Below, piece after piece: positions 15,935 to 24,786 of a stretch of 64,000 nucleotides of DNA. Origin of the DNA: JBBDIM01 sp040880405 (lineage in GTDB: Bacteria > Planctomycetota > Planctomycetia > Pirellulales > Pirellulaceae). The stretch is taken from assembly GCA_040880405.1 (NCBI GenBank), contig JBBDIM010000063.1, positions 62,001-126,000 on the forward strand. The letters run 5' to 3'. The notes beneath the pieces were generated by a model that saw only the letters and a list, made by a program, of their open reading frames with translations, searched no databases and had not been told where the DNA came from. The position numbers were made by a program, and so were the translations under genes. Position 1 is the first letter of the stretch; each line of letters starts with the position of its first letter.

Positions 15935-17371
15935 ATGCGTCTGCTGTACAACCATTGGGGCAAATTGGTGGCCGCGGGTATCCTCCTCGCGGGAATCTTC
16001 GTTTGGCTGCTTCCAACCATGCTGGCCTATGGTCCGCTCCGCTCCGCGATCCTGCGGGGCGTGCTGGAAGACCGGGTCGTGGTTCGGATCGAGACTTTGA
16101 GCCTGGGCTGGTTTCAACCAACGAAGATCGGAGGACTCGAGGTCGAGGACGCCGAGGATCGATATCAGATTGCCGTGGCCGAGATCAACAATGACGTGGC
16201 GTTTTGGCGATTGATCGCCAATCCCCGCAAGCTGGGGAACTTGATCATTGACCAACCTGAGACCCACCTTCACCTCCGTGGAGCGGACGATCACCTGATC
16301 GAATTTCGTGATCGCACCGAATCGCCGTTGGATCGAGACAAACTGGTCGCGGCCTTGGATCGATCGATCAGGGTGCGCGTCAGCGATGCGTCCTTCCATG
16401 TACACCATCCCGCCTCGGAAGATTCGTGGCAGATCCCGAATGTTAATCTGGAGGCGGAGTTGGTCCCTAGCACGGAGCACCGAGCGGGCACCCTGCTGCG
16501 GATCCCTCGCGCCCAATTCATGAACCGATTGGAGCTTACCGAAGGGATGAGCGACGACCTCCTCAAGTTCGCCGCTCCCATTTTTCACCGGGTCGCCAAC
16601 ACCAGCGGCCAGGTTTCGCTCCGGGTCAGCGAGATGGAGATTCCCCTTTCCGAGCATGAAAAGACGACCGGCAAAGGGACCCTCCAAATTCATCAGGCGC
16701 GGCTCCATAGTGGCCCCTTGGCAGAGCGGATCGTCAACCTGTTGGGACTGCCGGAAACGGTAGAGGTGGTTACCGACAGCACGATCGACTTCGAAATCGC
16801 CGCTGGCCGCGTCTATCACGAAGGGCTTGATTTTGGCATCGGCAATTTTCGCGTCAGGACGCGGGGCTATGTCGGTTTCGATGAGTCGCTCGATTTGATT
16901 TGCGAGATTCCCATCCCGGACAATGGTTCCGATGTGGAGAACCGTCCCCTGTTGGCGGCCCTTAGGGGGAAAACCCTTGAGATCCCCATCACCGGGACGC
17001 TCGATCAGCCGGAGATCGACCCAAGCCAGATCGGCCAATCGATCCGGGATTTGGCTGGTGCCACACTCCGCGATTTAAGTGGCAGCGCGGGCGAGGCGGG
17101 CGAGTTATTCAACGAACAAGGGGAAATAATCCTCGGGGAAGCAATCTCGACCGCAGAGGGTTTACTCCGTGAATTGGACTTAGGAGAGGGGCAACTTCTA
17201 GACCGTTTTCGCCAAGGTCGCGATGAGCGGCGTCAGGATCCCGCTCAACCGGGCAACGAGGCACCTCGGCGGGGTGGACTTTTGGACCGATTTCGTCAAC
17301 GTCGTGAAGACCCGTCGCCACCACCTCCTCCCCCTCCAACGCCGCAAGAAAGTGAGGCAATTGATCTCTAA
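15935..17371 (+). CDS. AsmA-like membrane-anchored protein
   Basis: This 478-residue protein has one N-terminal membrane segment (about residues 11-33, KLVAAGILLAGIFVWLLP) and a long, beta-rich periplasmic part. The middle and C-terminal regions (LDFGIGNFRVRTRGYVGFDESL, then LEIPITGTLDQPEID) resemble the AsmA/TamB C-terminal repeats, which build lipid-transporting beta grooves. I cannot assign a precise family. The last 60 residues are low-complexity, with two copies of a LLDRFRQ motif, charged residues and a run of seven prolines. I choose ATG 15935; the 24 codons before it are not protein-like, and GGGAA lies upstream. Antisense frames of over 400 codons here are shadows. An outer-membrane lipid or polysaccharide role is only inference. 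Confidence 0.75.
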   Translation: MRLLYNHWGKLVAAGILLAGIFVWLLPTMLAYGPLRSAILRGVLEDRVVVRIETLSLGWFQPTKIGGLEVEDAEDRYQIAVAEINNDVAFWRLIANPRKLGNLIIDQPETHLHLRGADDHLIEFRDRTESPLDRDKLVAALDRSIRVRVSDASFHVHHPASEDSWQIPNVNLEAELVPSTEHRAGTLLRIPRAQFMNRLELTEGMSDDLLKFAAPIFHRVANTSGQVSLRVSEMEIPLSEHEKTTGKGTLQIHQARLHSGPLAERIVNLLGLPETVEVVTDSTIDFEIAAGRVYHEGLDFGIGNFRVRTRGYVGFDESLDLICEIPIPDNGSDVENRPLLAALRGKTLEIPITGTLDQPEIDPSQIGQSIRDLAGATLRDLSGSAGEAGELFNEQGEIILGEAISTAEGLLRELDLGEGQLLDRFRQGRDERRQDPAQPGNEAPRRGGLLDRFRQRREDPSPPPPPPPTPQESEAIDL

Positions 17372-17497
17372 AAAAGCGAAGCTCGCCTCTTGAATCTCGA
17401 TTCTGCCGAAATAAACTCGAACTCTCGGGGCTGGACGGACCCCCTGGAAATGCTATCGCTTGGAGGGCGATGAAGACCCACCTTGCGAGCGAGCATT

Positions 17498-20365
17498 ATG
17501 AGACAACCTGCCTCTCGGCCCCGGCGTAAACTTCACGCGGCTCAACAACTGGAACCACGCCTGCCTCTGGCCGGGGATACCGTGGGAGCCCTCTCCGGAA
17601 CGATCTGGTTCGACCAGAATCAAGACGCCATCCGCGACCCCAATGAACCTAGTTTACCGGGCGTGATCGTCTATCTAGATAAAAACGGCAATGGCGTCCG
17701 AGACGAACAGGAGCCCTTTGTCCTGACCCAATCGGATGATCCGCTGACCCTTGATCTCGATGAAGCGGGGATCTTCAATTTTGATAATCTCCCGGACGGT
17801 GACTACACGCTGGCCGTTGACCTGCCGGAACATGCCCAGTGGGTATTTCCCGACCCGGAATTGATCGTCAACGATGTGATCGAAAACGGCAGCTTCGAAG
17901 AAGACTCCCCCACCGAAAGATTCAGCGGCTGGCAAGATTCTTCCAACGATTCGCTCCTACGGTGGCAACGTGCCGAGGAGGGAGAGCTGGGATTCCAATA
18001 TCCAAGTTTAGGGGCCAACATCGAACCCACCTCGCCACAGGATGGAGATTGGGTCGCCGCGCACAAATTTTACGCGAATTTAACCCCCACGACTTACACG
18101 CTCCAGCAACAAGTTTCCCTAGGCACAGGAGACGAAGCGGAACTTCGATTCCAGTCTCGGATTCAGTGGAACCATCAGTTGGGTGCCCTCTCCAGTGGCG
18201 ATTTCCAGGAGCCTCACTCGTTTACGGTCTTCATTCTGGATCCTGATAGCGAAACCCCGCTGGCCGAATTTCGCCTGCTGGAGACCGACATCACGCCCGG
18301 CTATCGTGAAGGAGATACCAAGTGGCTGCATTATTCGATCAATCTATCCGCATTCCTGGATCAGGAGATCATCGTTCAGTTTCACTGCGATGCACCTACG
18401 GTTAACGCGGGCGTTGGCCAGTTTGAGCTTGACGCGGTTGAATTGCTGGTCCGCTCGACCCCACCAGTTCCACTTGGCCAGCACGTCTCCATCTCGGGGG
18501 GCGTACCGGTTGGTGAGATCGATTTTGGAATTCACTCCACGCTCGGTTTCAATCCACCCCCTAGCATCGACGCACCGGTATCCGCCTTCACAAGCGAGGA
18601 TACCCCGCTCGTTTTTGACGCGGCGGAAGGCCTTGGCATCCAGTTGGAGGCGGTGCCTGGCGGCGAAAACTTCCCCCGCTTGGAACTATCCGTCGATGTG
18701 GGAACCTTGCAACTCGGCTCCCAGGAGGGGATCGTGTTCATCACTGGAACAGGGGAGGGGGACTCTCACTTGGTTATCGAGGGCACCCTCGAATCGCTCC
18801 AATCGGCGATCGACGGACTGCAATTCACGCCTCCGGAAAATTATCACGGCAACGCCGCGATCTCCCTCGATTTGGACGACCAAAACGACGATGCTTTCCA
18901 AGGTCGGCAGTCGATCAGCCATACCCTCTCACTGGAGGTCACCTCCGTCAACGACCCGCCGTTGGTTGCCCAGCCGATCGACCCGATTCATGTCTCCCGG
19001 GGCACTGAGACGATTTCGTTTGACCTGAGTCCATTGTTCGACGACATCGACATCCACACCACCGGCGACCAGTTGACCTTATCCATCTCGGAAAATTCTC
19101 AGGCCCAGTGGATCGCGACGCAACTTGATCTGAACCAACTCCAACTCCAGTTGGATCCCCAGTTCCACGGAACCGCCGAGATTGAAATCACCGCGACCGA
19201 CCTGGCAGGAGATTTCGCGACGTTTGTCCTGCTGGTTTCCGTCCGCGAGAAATTCGATCTCGAAATGACGCTGGTCGGGCAAGAATCCGCGGACCAACCT
19301 GGCTCGGTGGTCACAGAGATTCCCCGCAACCCCCTTCACCTGCATGAGTGGGAACCAGTAACCGCGCAGTTCTGGTTCACCCCAACCGACGGGCAGTCGC
19401 AAGGCATGCTCCAAATCTCGGTCGATTTCGATCCACTGCTCTGGTCACCGGGGGAGATTCTCACGGTGGAAGGAGCCACGATCGAAACGGTGGTTCACAC
19501 CGATGAAAGCGGAACTTGGCTCGAACTGACCATCAGCCAGTGGGACTTGGCGGCTATCGAGGCGAGCGATTCTATCCTGCTGGCCACGCTGGCGCTGGTG
19601 CCCGCGATCGACTCCCCGACCGGTGTTCCGATGTCCGATTTGACCGCGCGCCCCGCCGCTTCCAGCGACGTGGGCATTAGTCTCCGCGAGGCCGGCTTCG
19701 GTGAGATGGCATCCCCTCTCACAACCACAACCTCGGAGGGCGCGGAACTTCTGCCGGTGATCTTCGATCTTGACGACGATGGCCGAATCGGGCTGTCCGA
19801 CTTCACTCGCTTCATTTCCAGCTACGGCCAAGCCTCAACTCCGGAGAACTCGGCGGCCTTGGCGGCCGATTTCACACAAAGCGGGAGGGTCGGCCTGTCT
19901 GATTTTGTGCTGTTCATTCAAAACTACGGTCGCCGCAAGGAAGAACATCCCACCATCATCTTCCCGGAAATCCTGCAGCTCGAATCTGAATCGGAGCCCG
20001 ACTCCGAAGAGCCCGACGGGGGTGAACTTTTGGAAGGCGAACCAATCTCCGAGGCTCCTCCGACCGCTCAATCAAGTGATCCGTGGCAATTTGGGTGGAT
20101 CGATTCCGCCACTTCCCACAGCGTCCGGCAAGATGACGGGCAGGAAGCGTTACGGGGTGATGACCTACAATCCCGGGCAAACGAGGCATCGGAGTGGTCC
20201 GCCATAATAACCGCGGAGATCGACCAACTTTGGGCCTGTCTCGCTGCGGAAACCGATTCGCAGCGGAAGAAACGGCTGGCGGGTGAAGCGGATTCCGCTT
20301 GGTCATCGGAATTATCGTTACCATCGGAATTTTGCGCGGAGGAAACCGACCTCGACCGGCGCTAA
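17498..20365 (+). CDS. Large extracellular protein with SdrD-B-like, cadherin-like and dockerin domains
   Basis: This is a 955-residue, strongly acidic exported protein. The N-terminus has a basic stretch followed by LEPRLPLAGD (residues 18-27), the planctomycete LEPR-type export motif. Residues about 30-115 form an SdrD-B/collagen-binding-like repeat (GTIWFDQNQDAIRDPNEPSLPG, then DKNGNGVRDEQEP), with Ca-binding D-x-N-x-D loops. Residues about 350-480 and 480-580 look like cadherin or VCBS-type Ig repeats. Residues about 754-815 are a dockerin type I pair: DLDDDGRIGLSDF, then a degenerate DFTQSGRVGLSDF. About 140 acidic residues follow the dockerin, which is normally terminal. I choose ATG 17498 over TTG 17483. 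A cell-surface or matrix role is inferred. Confidence 0.82.
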   Translation: MRQPASRPRRKLHAAQQLEPRLPLAGDTVGALSGTIWFDQNQDAIRDPNEPSLPGVIVYLDKNGNGVRDEQEPFVLTQSDDPLTLDLDEAGIFNFDNLPDGDYTLAVDLPEHAQWVFPDPELIVNDVIENGSFEEDSPTERFSGWQDSSNDSLLRWQRAEEGELGFQYPSLGANIEPTSPQDGDWVAAHKFYANLTPTTYTLQQQVSLGTGDEAELRFQSRIQWNHQLGALSSGDFQEPHSFTVFILDPDSETPLAEFRLLETDITPGYREGDTKWLHYSINLSAFLDQEIIVQFHCDAPTVNAGVGQFELDAVELLVRSTPPVPLGQHVSISGGVPVGEIDFGIHSTLGFNPPPSIDAPVSAFTSEDTPLVFDAAEGLGIQLEAVPGGENFPRLELSVDVGTLQLGSQEGIVFITGTGEGDSHLVIEGTLESLQSAIDGLQFTPPENYHGNAAISLDLDDQNDDAFQGRQSISHTLSLEVTSVNDPPLVAQPIDPIHVSRGTETISFDLSPLFDDIDIHTTGDQLTLSISENSQAQWIATQLDLNQLQLQLDPQFHGTAEIEITATDLAGDFATFVLLVSVREKFDLEMTLVGQESADQPGSVVTEIPRNPLHLHEWEPVTAQFWFTPTDGQSQGMLQISVDFDPLLWSPGEILTVEGATIETVVHTDESGTWLELTISQWDLAAIEASDSILLATLALVPAIDSPTGVPMSDLTARPAASSDVGISLREAGFGEMASPLTTTTSEGAELLPVIFDLDDDGRIGLSDFTRFISSYGQASTPENSAALAADFTQSGRVGLSDFVLFIQNYGRRKEEHPTIIFPEILQLESESEPDSEEPDGGELLEGEPISEAPPTAQSSDPWQFGWIDSATSHSVRQDDGQEALRGDDLQSRANEASEWSAIITAEIDQLWACLAAETDSQRKKRLAGEADSAWSSELSLPSEFCAEETDLDRR

Positions 20366-20446
20366 CCCGCAAGCACTTGCTCTTGGCTGATCTAGAGTTG
20401 AGCGACACTTTTTGATGCCCACAAGCCATCAACCCTCGATCGCCTT

Positions 20447-21853
20447 ATGAACAGCCCCATCCGTGAAATCCTCCAAAAATCGAGCTTGGCCGATGTGGTC
20501 TATCGTTTGACCGACGCCATGTGCGTGATCGCCGGACTGTGGCTGGCACTGCGAGGCGGTCCACCCCTTTCCGCCAACCACTTCCTGGTAATCGGCGCGG
20601 CGCTGGCGATCTTCTATCTCTTGGCCGAAGTCAGCGGGATGTATCGCAACTGGCGGGGGGTCTCGTTGGAGCGAGAGATTTTAAGCGCCCTCTCGACCTG
20701 GATCATCACCTTAGGCGTCATCGCTTTGGGCGCGATCACCTTAGGATACGTGCAGTACGTCCCCCACGCCACACTATTACACTGGATGCTGATCACGCCT
20801 GGTCTGTTAGTCGTCGGGCGACTGGCGATCAGAGTAGCCCAACGCGTCTTGCTCGCGGCGGGGTTCAAACAGCATGGGATCGCGATTGTCGGCGTCAATG
20901 AGCTCAGTATCCAGCTATCCAAAAACATCTTTCATTCCCCCGAGTTGGGAATGCGATTGGTCGGGTTTTTCGATGATCGCCCTCAAGATCGTTTGCCGGA
21001 GATTCCGGCATCGCTAGGGCAGAAGGTCGGCAATCTCGACGACCTGGTCGCCGCGGCACAGGATGGCAAGGTCCATCGGATCTACATCACGTTCCCGATG
21101 CGAGCGGAGGAACGGATTCGCCGCGTCCTCCAACGCTTGGAGGATAGCACCGCCTCGGTCTATATCGTGCCCGACTTCTTCGTGTTCGAACTACTGCATG
21201 CCCGCTGGACCGACGTTCAGGGTCTGCCGGTGGTTAGCGTGTTCGAGAATCCGATTTTAGGAATCGATGGACTGCTCAAACGGAGCCTCGACTTGGCCAT
21301 GGGAACGCTCGCCCTCGTCGCTTGCGGCCTGCCGATGCTTCTGACCGCTCTGGCCGTTAAGCTCACTTCGCCGGGGCCGATCTTTTTCCGCCAACGCCGC
21401 TACGGGCTGGATGGCCGCGAGATCCTCGTCTGGAAATTTCGCAGCATGACGGTTTGTGAAGATGGCGCTCAAGTGAAACAGGCGACCAAGACCGACTCCC
21501 GGGTCACCCCGGTCGGTGCGTTCATTCGCAAGACCTCGCTGGACGAACTGCCGCAATTGTTCAACGTGCTGGGTGGCAGCATGTCGCTGGTAGGTCCGCG
21601 GCCACACGCCACGGCCCACAATGAACAGTACCGCAAACTCATTCAGGGTTACATGCTCCGTCACAAAATCAAACCAGGGATCACCGGCCTGGCCCAGGTT
21701 CGCGGCTGGCGGGGCGAAACCGATACCCTGGAAAAGATGCAGCGGCGGGTCGAATGCGACCATGAATACATCCGTTCCTGGAGTATCTGGCTCGATCTGA
21801 AAATCTTGTTTCAGACCGTCTTCGTGGTGCTGGGCCGCCAGAACGCTTATTAA
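20447..21853 (+). CDS. Polyprenyl-phosphate sugar-1-phosphate transferase (WcaJ/WbaP type)
   Basis: This is an initiating glycosyltransferase for exopolysaccharide or O-antigen, moving a hexose-1-phosphate from a UDP-sugar onto undecaprenyl phosphate. The 468-residue protein has four or five N-terminal membrane segments (about residues 15-130), a cytoplasmic NAD-fold-like middle domain (GIAIVGVNELS) and the C-terminal catalytic domain. There LKRSLDLAMG opens the re-entrant membrane helix, followed by KFRSMTVCEDG, DELPQLFNVLGGSMSLVGPRP and KPGITGLAQVRGWRGET, all diagnostic. Which sugar is used cannot be told. No other polysaccharide genes are adjacent; the neighbours are the dockerin protein and a ThuA protein, both same strand but separate. 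Confidence 0.93.
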   Translation: MNSPIREILQKSSLADVVYRLTDAMCVIAGLWLALRGGPPLSANHFLVIGAALAIFYLLAEVSGMYRNWRGVSLEREILSALSTWIITLGVIALGAITLGYVQYVPHATLLHWMLITPGLLVVGRLAIRVAQRVLLAAGFKQHGIAIVGVNELSIQLSKNIFHSPELGMRLVGFFDDRPQDRLPEIPASLGQKVGNLDDLVAAAQDGKVHRIYITFPMRAEERIRRVLQRLEDSTASVYIVPDFFVFELLHARWTDVQGLPVVSVFENPILGIDGLLKRSLDLAMGTLALVACGLPMLLTALAVKLTSPGPIFFRQRRYGLDGREILVWKFRSMTVCEDGAQVKQATKTDSRVTPVGAFIRKTSLDELPQLFNVLGGSMSLVGPRPHATAHNEQYRKLIQGYMLRHKIKPGITGLAQVRGWRGETDTLEKMQRRVECDHEYIRSWSIWLDLKILFQTVFVVLGRQNAY

Positions 21854-21987
21854 GCCGAACGTCTTGTACCAATCCGCTGGAAGGGTGTCGCCGATTTCGG
21901 ACGTGAAATCCGCCGCCGCGTGGTTTACAATGGGGAAGCATCTCATGCGAGGCCTACCCGATTCACCCACCCCAGGATATCCGACTC

Positions 21988-22998
21988 ATGTCACGTTGTT
22001 TCTTCGGTTTGTCGCTGTTGGCGTTTGCGCTGTTGTCCACGACCGCTCAGGCGGAGGACCAGTGGGTTAGCTACCCAGGCGGAGAAGGCCCCGGCAAGGG
22101 GAAAAAAGTGGTGCTGATCAGCGGCGATGAGGAGTATCGCTCAGAAGAGGCTCTGCCGATGCTGGCCCAGATATTGTCGCAGCGGCATGGATTCGAGTGT
22201 ACCGTGCTGTTTGCCATCAACCCGGAAGATGGCACGATCGACCCGAACAATCAAACGAACATCCCCGGCATGGAGAAGCTCAAAACCGCCGACCTCTGTA
22301 TCCTCATGCTGCGGTTTCGCGAACTGCCGGACAAGGACATGAAACACTTTGTCGACTACCTGGAATCGGGCAAGCCGATCATCGGGATCCGCACGTCCAC
22401 CCACGCCTTCCACTACACGCGCGACAAGCAAAGCCCTTACGCCCATTACGGATTCGCCTCCGGTGACAAATGGAAGGGTGGCTTTGGTCAACAGGTGCTG
22501 GGCGATACCTGGGTCAACCATCATGGCAATCATGGCGGCGAAAGTACCCGGGGTATTATCAACGAGGAGCACGCCGATCACCCAATCCTTAAGGGGGTGA
22601 AGGATGTTTGGGGCCCGACCGATGTTTACGGTATTATCCGCCTACCGGAGGACGCCCAGGTGTTGCTTCATGGCCAGGTGTTGGCCGGGATGAAGCCCGA
22701 TTCCCAACCGGTGGAAGGCAAGAAGAACGACCCAATGATGCCGCTGGTCTGGGTCCGCGAGCACAAAACCGAAAGCGGAAACACGGCGCAAATCGTCGGC
22801 AGCACGTTCGGCAGCGCCCCTGACTTCGAGAGCGAGGACAGCCGCCGACTGATCGTCAACGCCAGCTACTACCTGTCTGGTTTGGAGGATGCCATTCCGG
22901 AAAAGGCGAACGTCGACTACGTAAAGCCGTTCGAGCCCACCTTCTTCGGGTTCAACAAGTTCAAAAAGGGAATGAAACCGAGCGATTTTGAGCTGTAA
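21988..22998 (+). CDS. Exported ThuA-domain protein
   Basis: This 336-residue protein has a signal peptide (MSRCFFGLSLLAFALLS, cleavage after AQA at about residue 22) and a ThuA-like class-I glutamine-amidotransferase fold. Recognisable are VVLISGDEEYRSEEALPML, ADLCILMLRFRELPD, and GKPIIGIRTSTHAFHY, where the family has a conserved histidine instead of a true amidotransferase triad. ThuA is linked to trehalose and keto-disaccharide catabolism in rhizobia; in planctomycetes ThuA proteins are numerous and mostly uncharacterised. An AGGA lies about 10 bases before the ATG. It is followed by a perfect 13-bp terminator hairpin, so transcription ends here. Confidence 0.9.
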   Translation: MSRCFFGLSLLAFALLSTTAQAEDQWVSYPGGEGPGKGKKVVLISGDEEYRSEEALPMLAQILSQRHGFECTVLFAINPEDGTIDPNNQTNIPGMEKLKTADLCILMLRFRELPDKDMKHFVDYLESGKPIIGIRTSTHAFHYTRDKQSPYAHYGFASGDKWKGGFGQQVLGDTWVNHHGNHGGESTRGIINEEHADHPILKGVKDVWGPTDVYGIIRLPEDAQVLLHGQVLAGMKPDSQPVEGKKNDPMMPLVWVREHKTESGNTAQIVGSTFGSAPDFESEDSRRLIVNASYYLSGLEDAIPEKANVDYVKPFEPTFFGFNKFKKGMKPSDFEL

Positions 22999-23053
22999 GG
23001 CTGAACGACCTTCCGCTGAAAGTCTGATCAGGCACTCTTGATTATCTCATTCC

Positions 23054-23088
23054 AAACGCCGGGCAACTCTCTGGTTTGCCCGGCGTTT
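23054..23088 (+). terminator. Terminator hairpin after the ThuA gene
   Basis: A perfect 13-bp stem AAACGCCGGGCAA (23054-23066) / TTGCCCGGCGTTT (23076-23088) with a 9-base loop is followed by the T-rich CGTTTCATTC. It lies 56 bases after the stop. Confidence 0.8.
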
Positions 23089-23522
23089 CGTTTCATTCGC
23101 CGACGAGTGAGGGAAATCACGCGGACAAAACATCGTTAGAAGACCTCATTGTTTTGTCAGACTCCGTGAGAAGTCCCAAGACTCGGCTTGCCTCAAGTCG
23201 ACCAATTGATTCAAATTACCGAACTTCCTAGCGGAATCCCGCTGGCTAGCGGATTCCCGTCGGCCCATGCCCATTTTGGAGGGGCTTGGGGCTCGTTTGA
23301 ATTGAATGATGACGCAAGATTTAAAAGGCCTTGGGGAATGGATTCGATAGCGGGCCGAAACGTGCTCATGGCACCTCGTCCAACCGTCGTCGTGCGACGC
23401 CGCTCTCAGAGGTCATTCGCAGGTTCGATTCACTCTAATTTTCGACCGCGGGCGGGCTCGTGCCAGCCAAGTCGACCACTGAGCAATTACTGACCACTTA
23501 CCCAAAGGCACATGAGGTGCCC
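23089..23522. other. Intergenic region before the desaturase gene
   Basis: I see no supported gene. It contains an 18-base tandem duplication with three mismatches (23228-23245 and 23246-23263, CTAGCGGAATCCCGCTGG and CTAGCGGATTCCCGTCGG). A frame open from 23188 to 23493 has no family resemblance and overlaps the desaturase frame. A tRNA-like GGTTCGATTC at 23411 has no pairing T-stem. Confidence 0.45.
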
Positions 23523-24509
23523 ATGCTCGCGACTTCGCCTCAACCTCTACGTCAGCAAAAGCCAGCGGGGGTGCTGCCCATACAAGTTTGGTGGCCCTAT
23601 GCCGTCATCATTGGCGGAATGCACTTGGCGGCCCTGCTGGCGGTTTGGCCCTGGTTGTTCAGTTGGACTGGTGTGGTGTCGGTATTGATCGGACATCACC
23701 TGTTCGGCATGTTGGGTATGACGGTCTGTTATCACCGTTTGCTCACCCATCGCAGTTTCAATTGTCCCCAATGGCTAGAGTACACTTTCGCCCTGCTGGG
23801 AGTGTGTTGCTTGCAAGATACCCCCGCGCGGTGGGTTGCCACGCACAGGCTTCACCACCAACACTCGGACGAGCAAGAAGACCCCCACAGCCCCCTGGTT
23901 GATTTTTGGTGGAGTCAGTTCGGTTGGCTACTGGTGCGTAACCGAGAGGTCGGCAATATCACCCACCTGGATCGCTACGCTCGAGACATCATGCGAGATC
24001 CCTTATACCGTTGGCTGGAACGGCGAAATCATGGACTGTTGGTGTTCACCATCCACGCGGCCATCATCTTTCTGATCGGGGCGGCCATTGGCTGGTTTAC
24101 CGGCGGACTAGGAGAAGCTTGGCGAATGGGCTTGAGCCTTCTGGTTTGGGGTGTCGCCCTGCGGACCGTCATCGTGTGGCACCTAACTTGGGCGGTTAAT
24201 TCACTCACCCACCTGTGGGGCTATCGTACTTACCAAACTGGCGACAACAGCCGCAACAATTGGCTGGTCGCGCTGCTTGTCCATGGCGAAGGATGGCACA
24301 ACAACCACCACGCCCAACAAACGGCCGCCGCCCACGGTAGACAGTGGTGGGAACTGGATCTCTCGTACCTGTTTATCTGCCTGCTAGAGAAAGTGGGCTT
24401 GGCCTGGAACGTCTCTCGGCCGGAACGAGTTCCGACGCCGGAGAAAGGCCCCCACTTCCTACGGCCCGTGACCGGGGCGGAGATCAAGTCGCGGGTTCAC
24501 TCCAGATAA
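23523..24509 (+). CDS. Acyl-CoA / acyl-lipid fatty acid desaturase
   Basis: This membrane di-iron desaturase (about 328 aa) introduces a double bond, probably delta-9, into acyl chains. All three histidine boxes are present: HRLLTH (71-76), HRLHHQH (108-114) and HNNHH (259-263), with a further conserved NSLTH (226-230). There are four hydrophobic segments (about 26-48, 50-65, 172-192 and 203-221). I take ATG 23523 (MLATSPQPL) as start; a GTG at 23460 would add 21 residues without a better ribosome site. It is monocistronic, followed by a short hairpin (24522-24538). It fits membrane-fluidity control; specificity cannot be read from sequence. Confidence 0.93.
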   Translation: MLATSPQPLRQQKPAGVLPIQVWWPYAVIIGGMHLAALLAVWPWLFSWTGVVSVLIGHHLFGMLGMTVCYHRLLTHRSFNCPQWLEYTFALLGVCCLQDTPARWVATHRLHHQHSDEQEDPHSPLVDFWWSQFGWLLVRNREVGNITHLDRYARDIMRDPLYRWLERRNHGLLVFTIHAAIIFLIGAAIGWFTGGLGEAWRMGLSLLVWGVALRTVIVWHLTWAVNSLTHLWGYRTYQTGDNSRNNWLVALLVHGEGWHNNHHAQQTAAAHGRQWWELDLSYLFICLLEKVGLAWNVSRPERVPTPEKGPHFLRPVTGAEIKSRVHSR

Positions 24510-24521
24510 AGCGGCTTGTAC

Positions 24522-24538
24522 GCGTTCCTCGGGAACGC
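24522..24538 (+). terminator. Short hairpin after the desaturase gene
   Basis: GCGTTCC (24522-24528) and GGAACGC (24532-24538) pair perfectly with a 3-base loop, 12 bases after the stop. There is no clear T-run, so termination is uncertain. Confidence 0.4.
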
Positions 24539-24786
24539 AGACCGAAGCGAACTCCGAGCTTTGTTTGCGTCGCGAACAACCAGTCTGTACACACGGCGAC
24601 CAGCGCCTCTGGAAAATCGCGAATTTTTCTCAGGCCTTTTCTAGAGATTTCTTCTATCAGTGCTCCTTGTTTTCCACTAGGTCTGAGTGGTCCACCTTCT
24701 GTTTGGCCGCTTTGGCATGTCGATTGCAACCGTTTGCCCTGGGGAAGCGGTACGCGCAACTCGCACATCGACAAGGAATGCTCAAA

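Noticed and set aside
15740..17038. Minus-strand open frame of 432 codons
   Set aside because: It is antisense to the AsmA-like gene, whose sequence has a membrane helix and family-like patterns; the minus-strand protein is without hydrophobic or domain pattern.
23405..23430. tRNA-like GGTTCGATTC
   Set aside because: The flanking five-base arms do not pair and no acceptor or D-arm is present.
23188..23493. Open frame of 101 codons before the desaturase gene
   Set aside because: It has no family resemblance, low-quality start, and overlaps the desaturase frame.
24565..24786. N-terminal extension of transketolase
   Set aside because: The 74 extra codons have no family match and a good Shine-Dalgarno site precedes ATG 24787.
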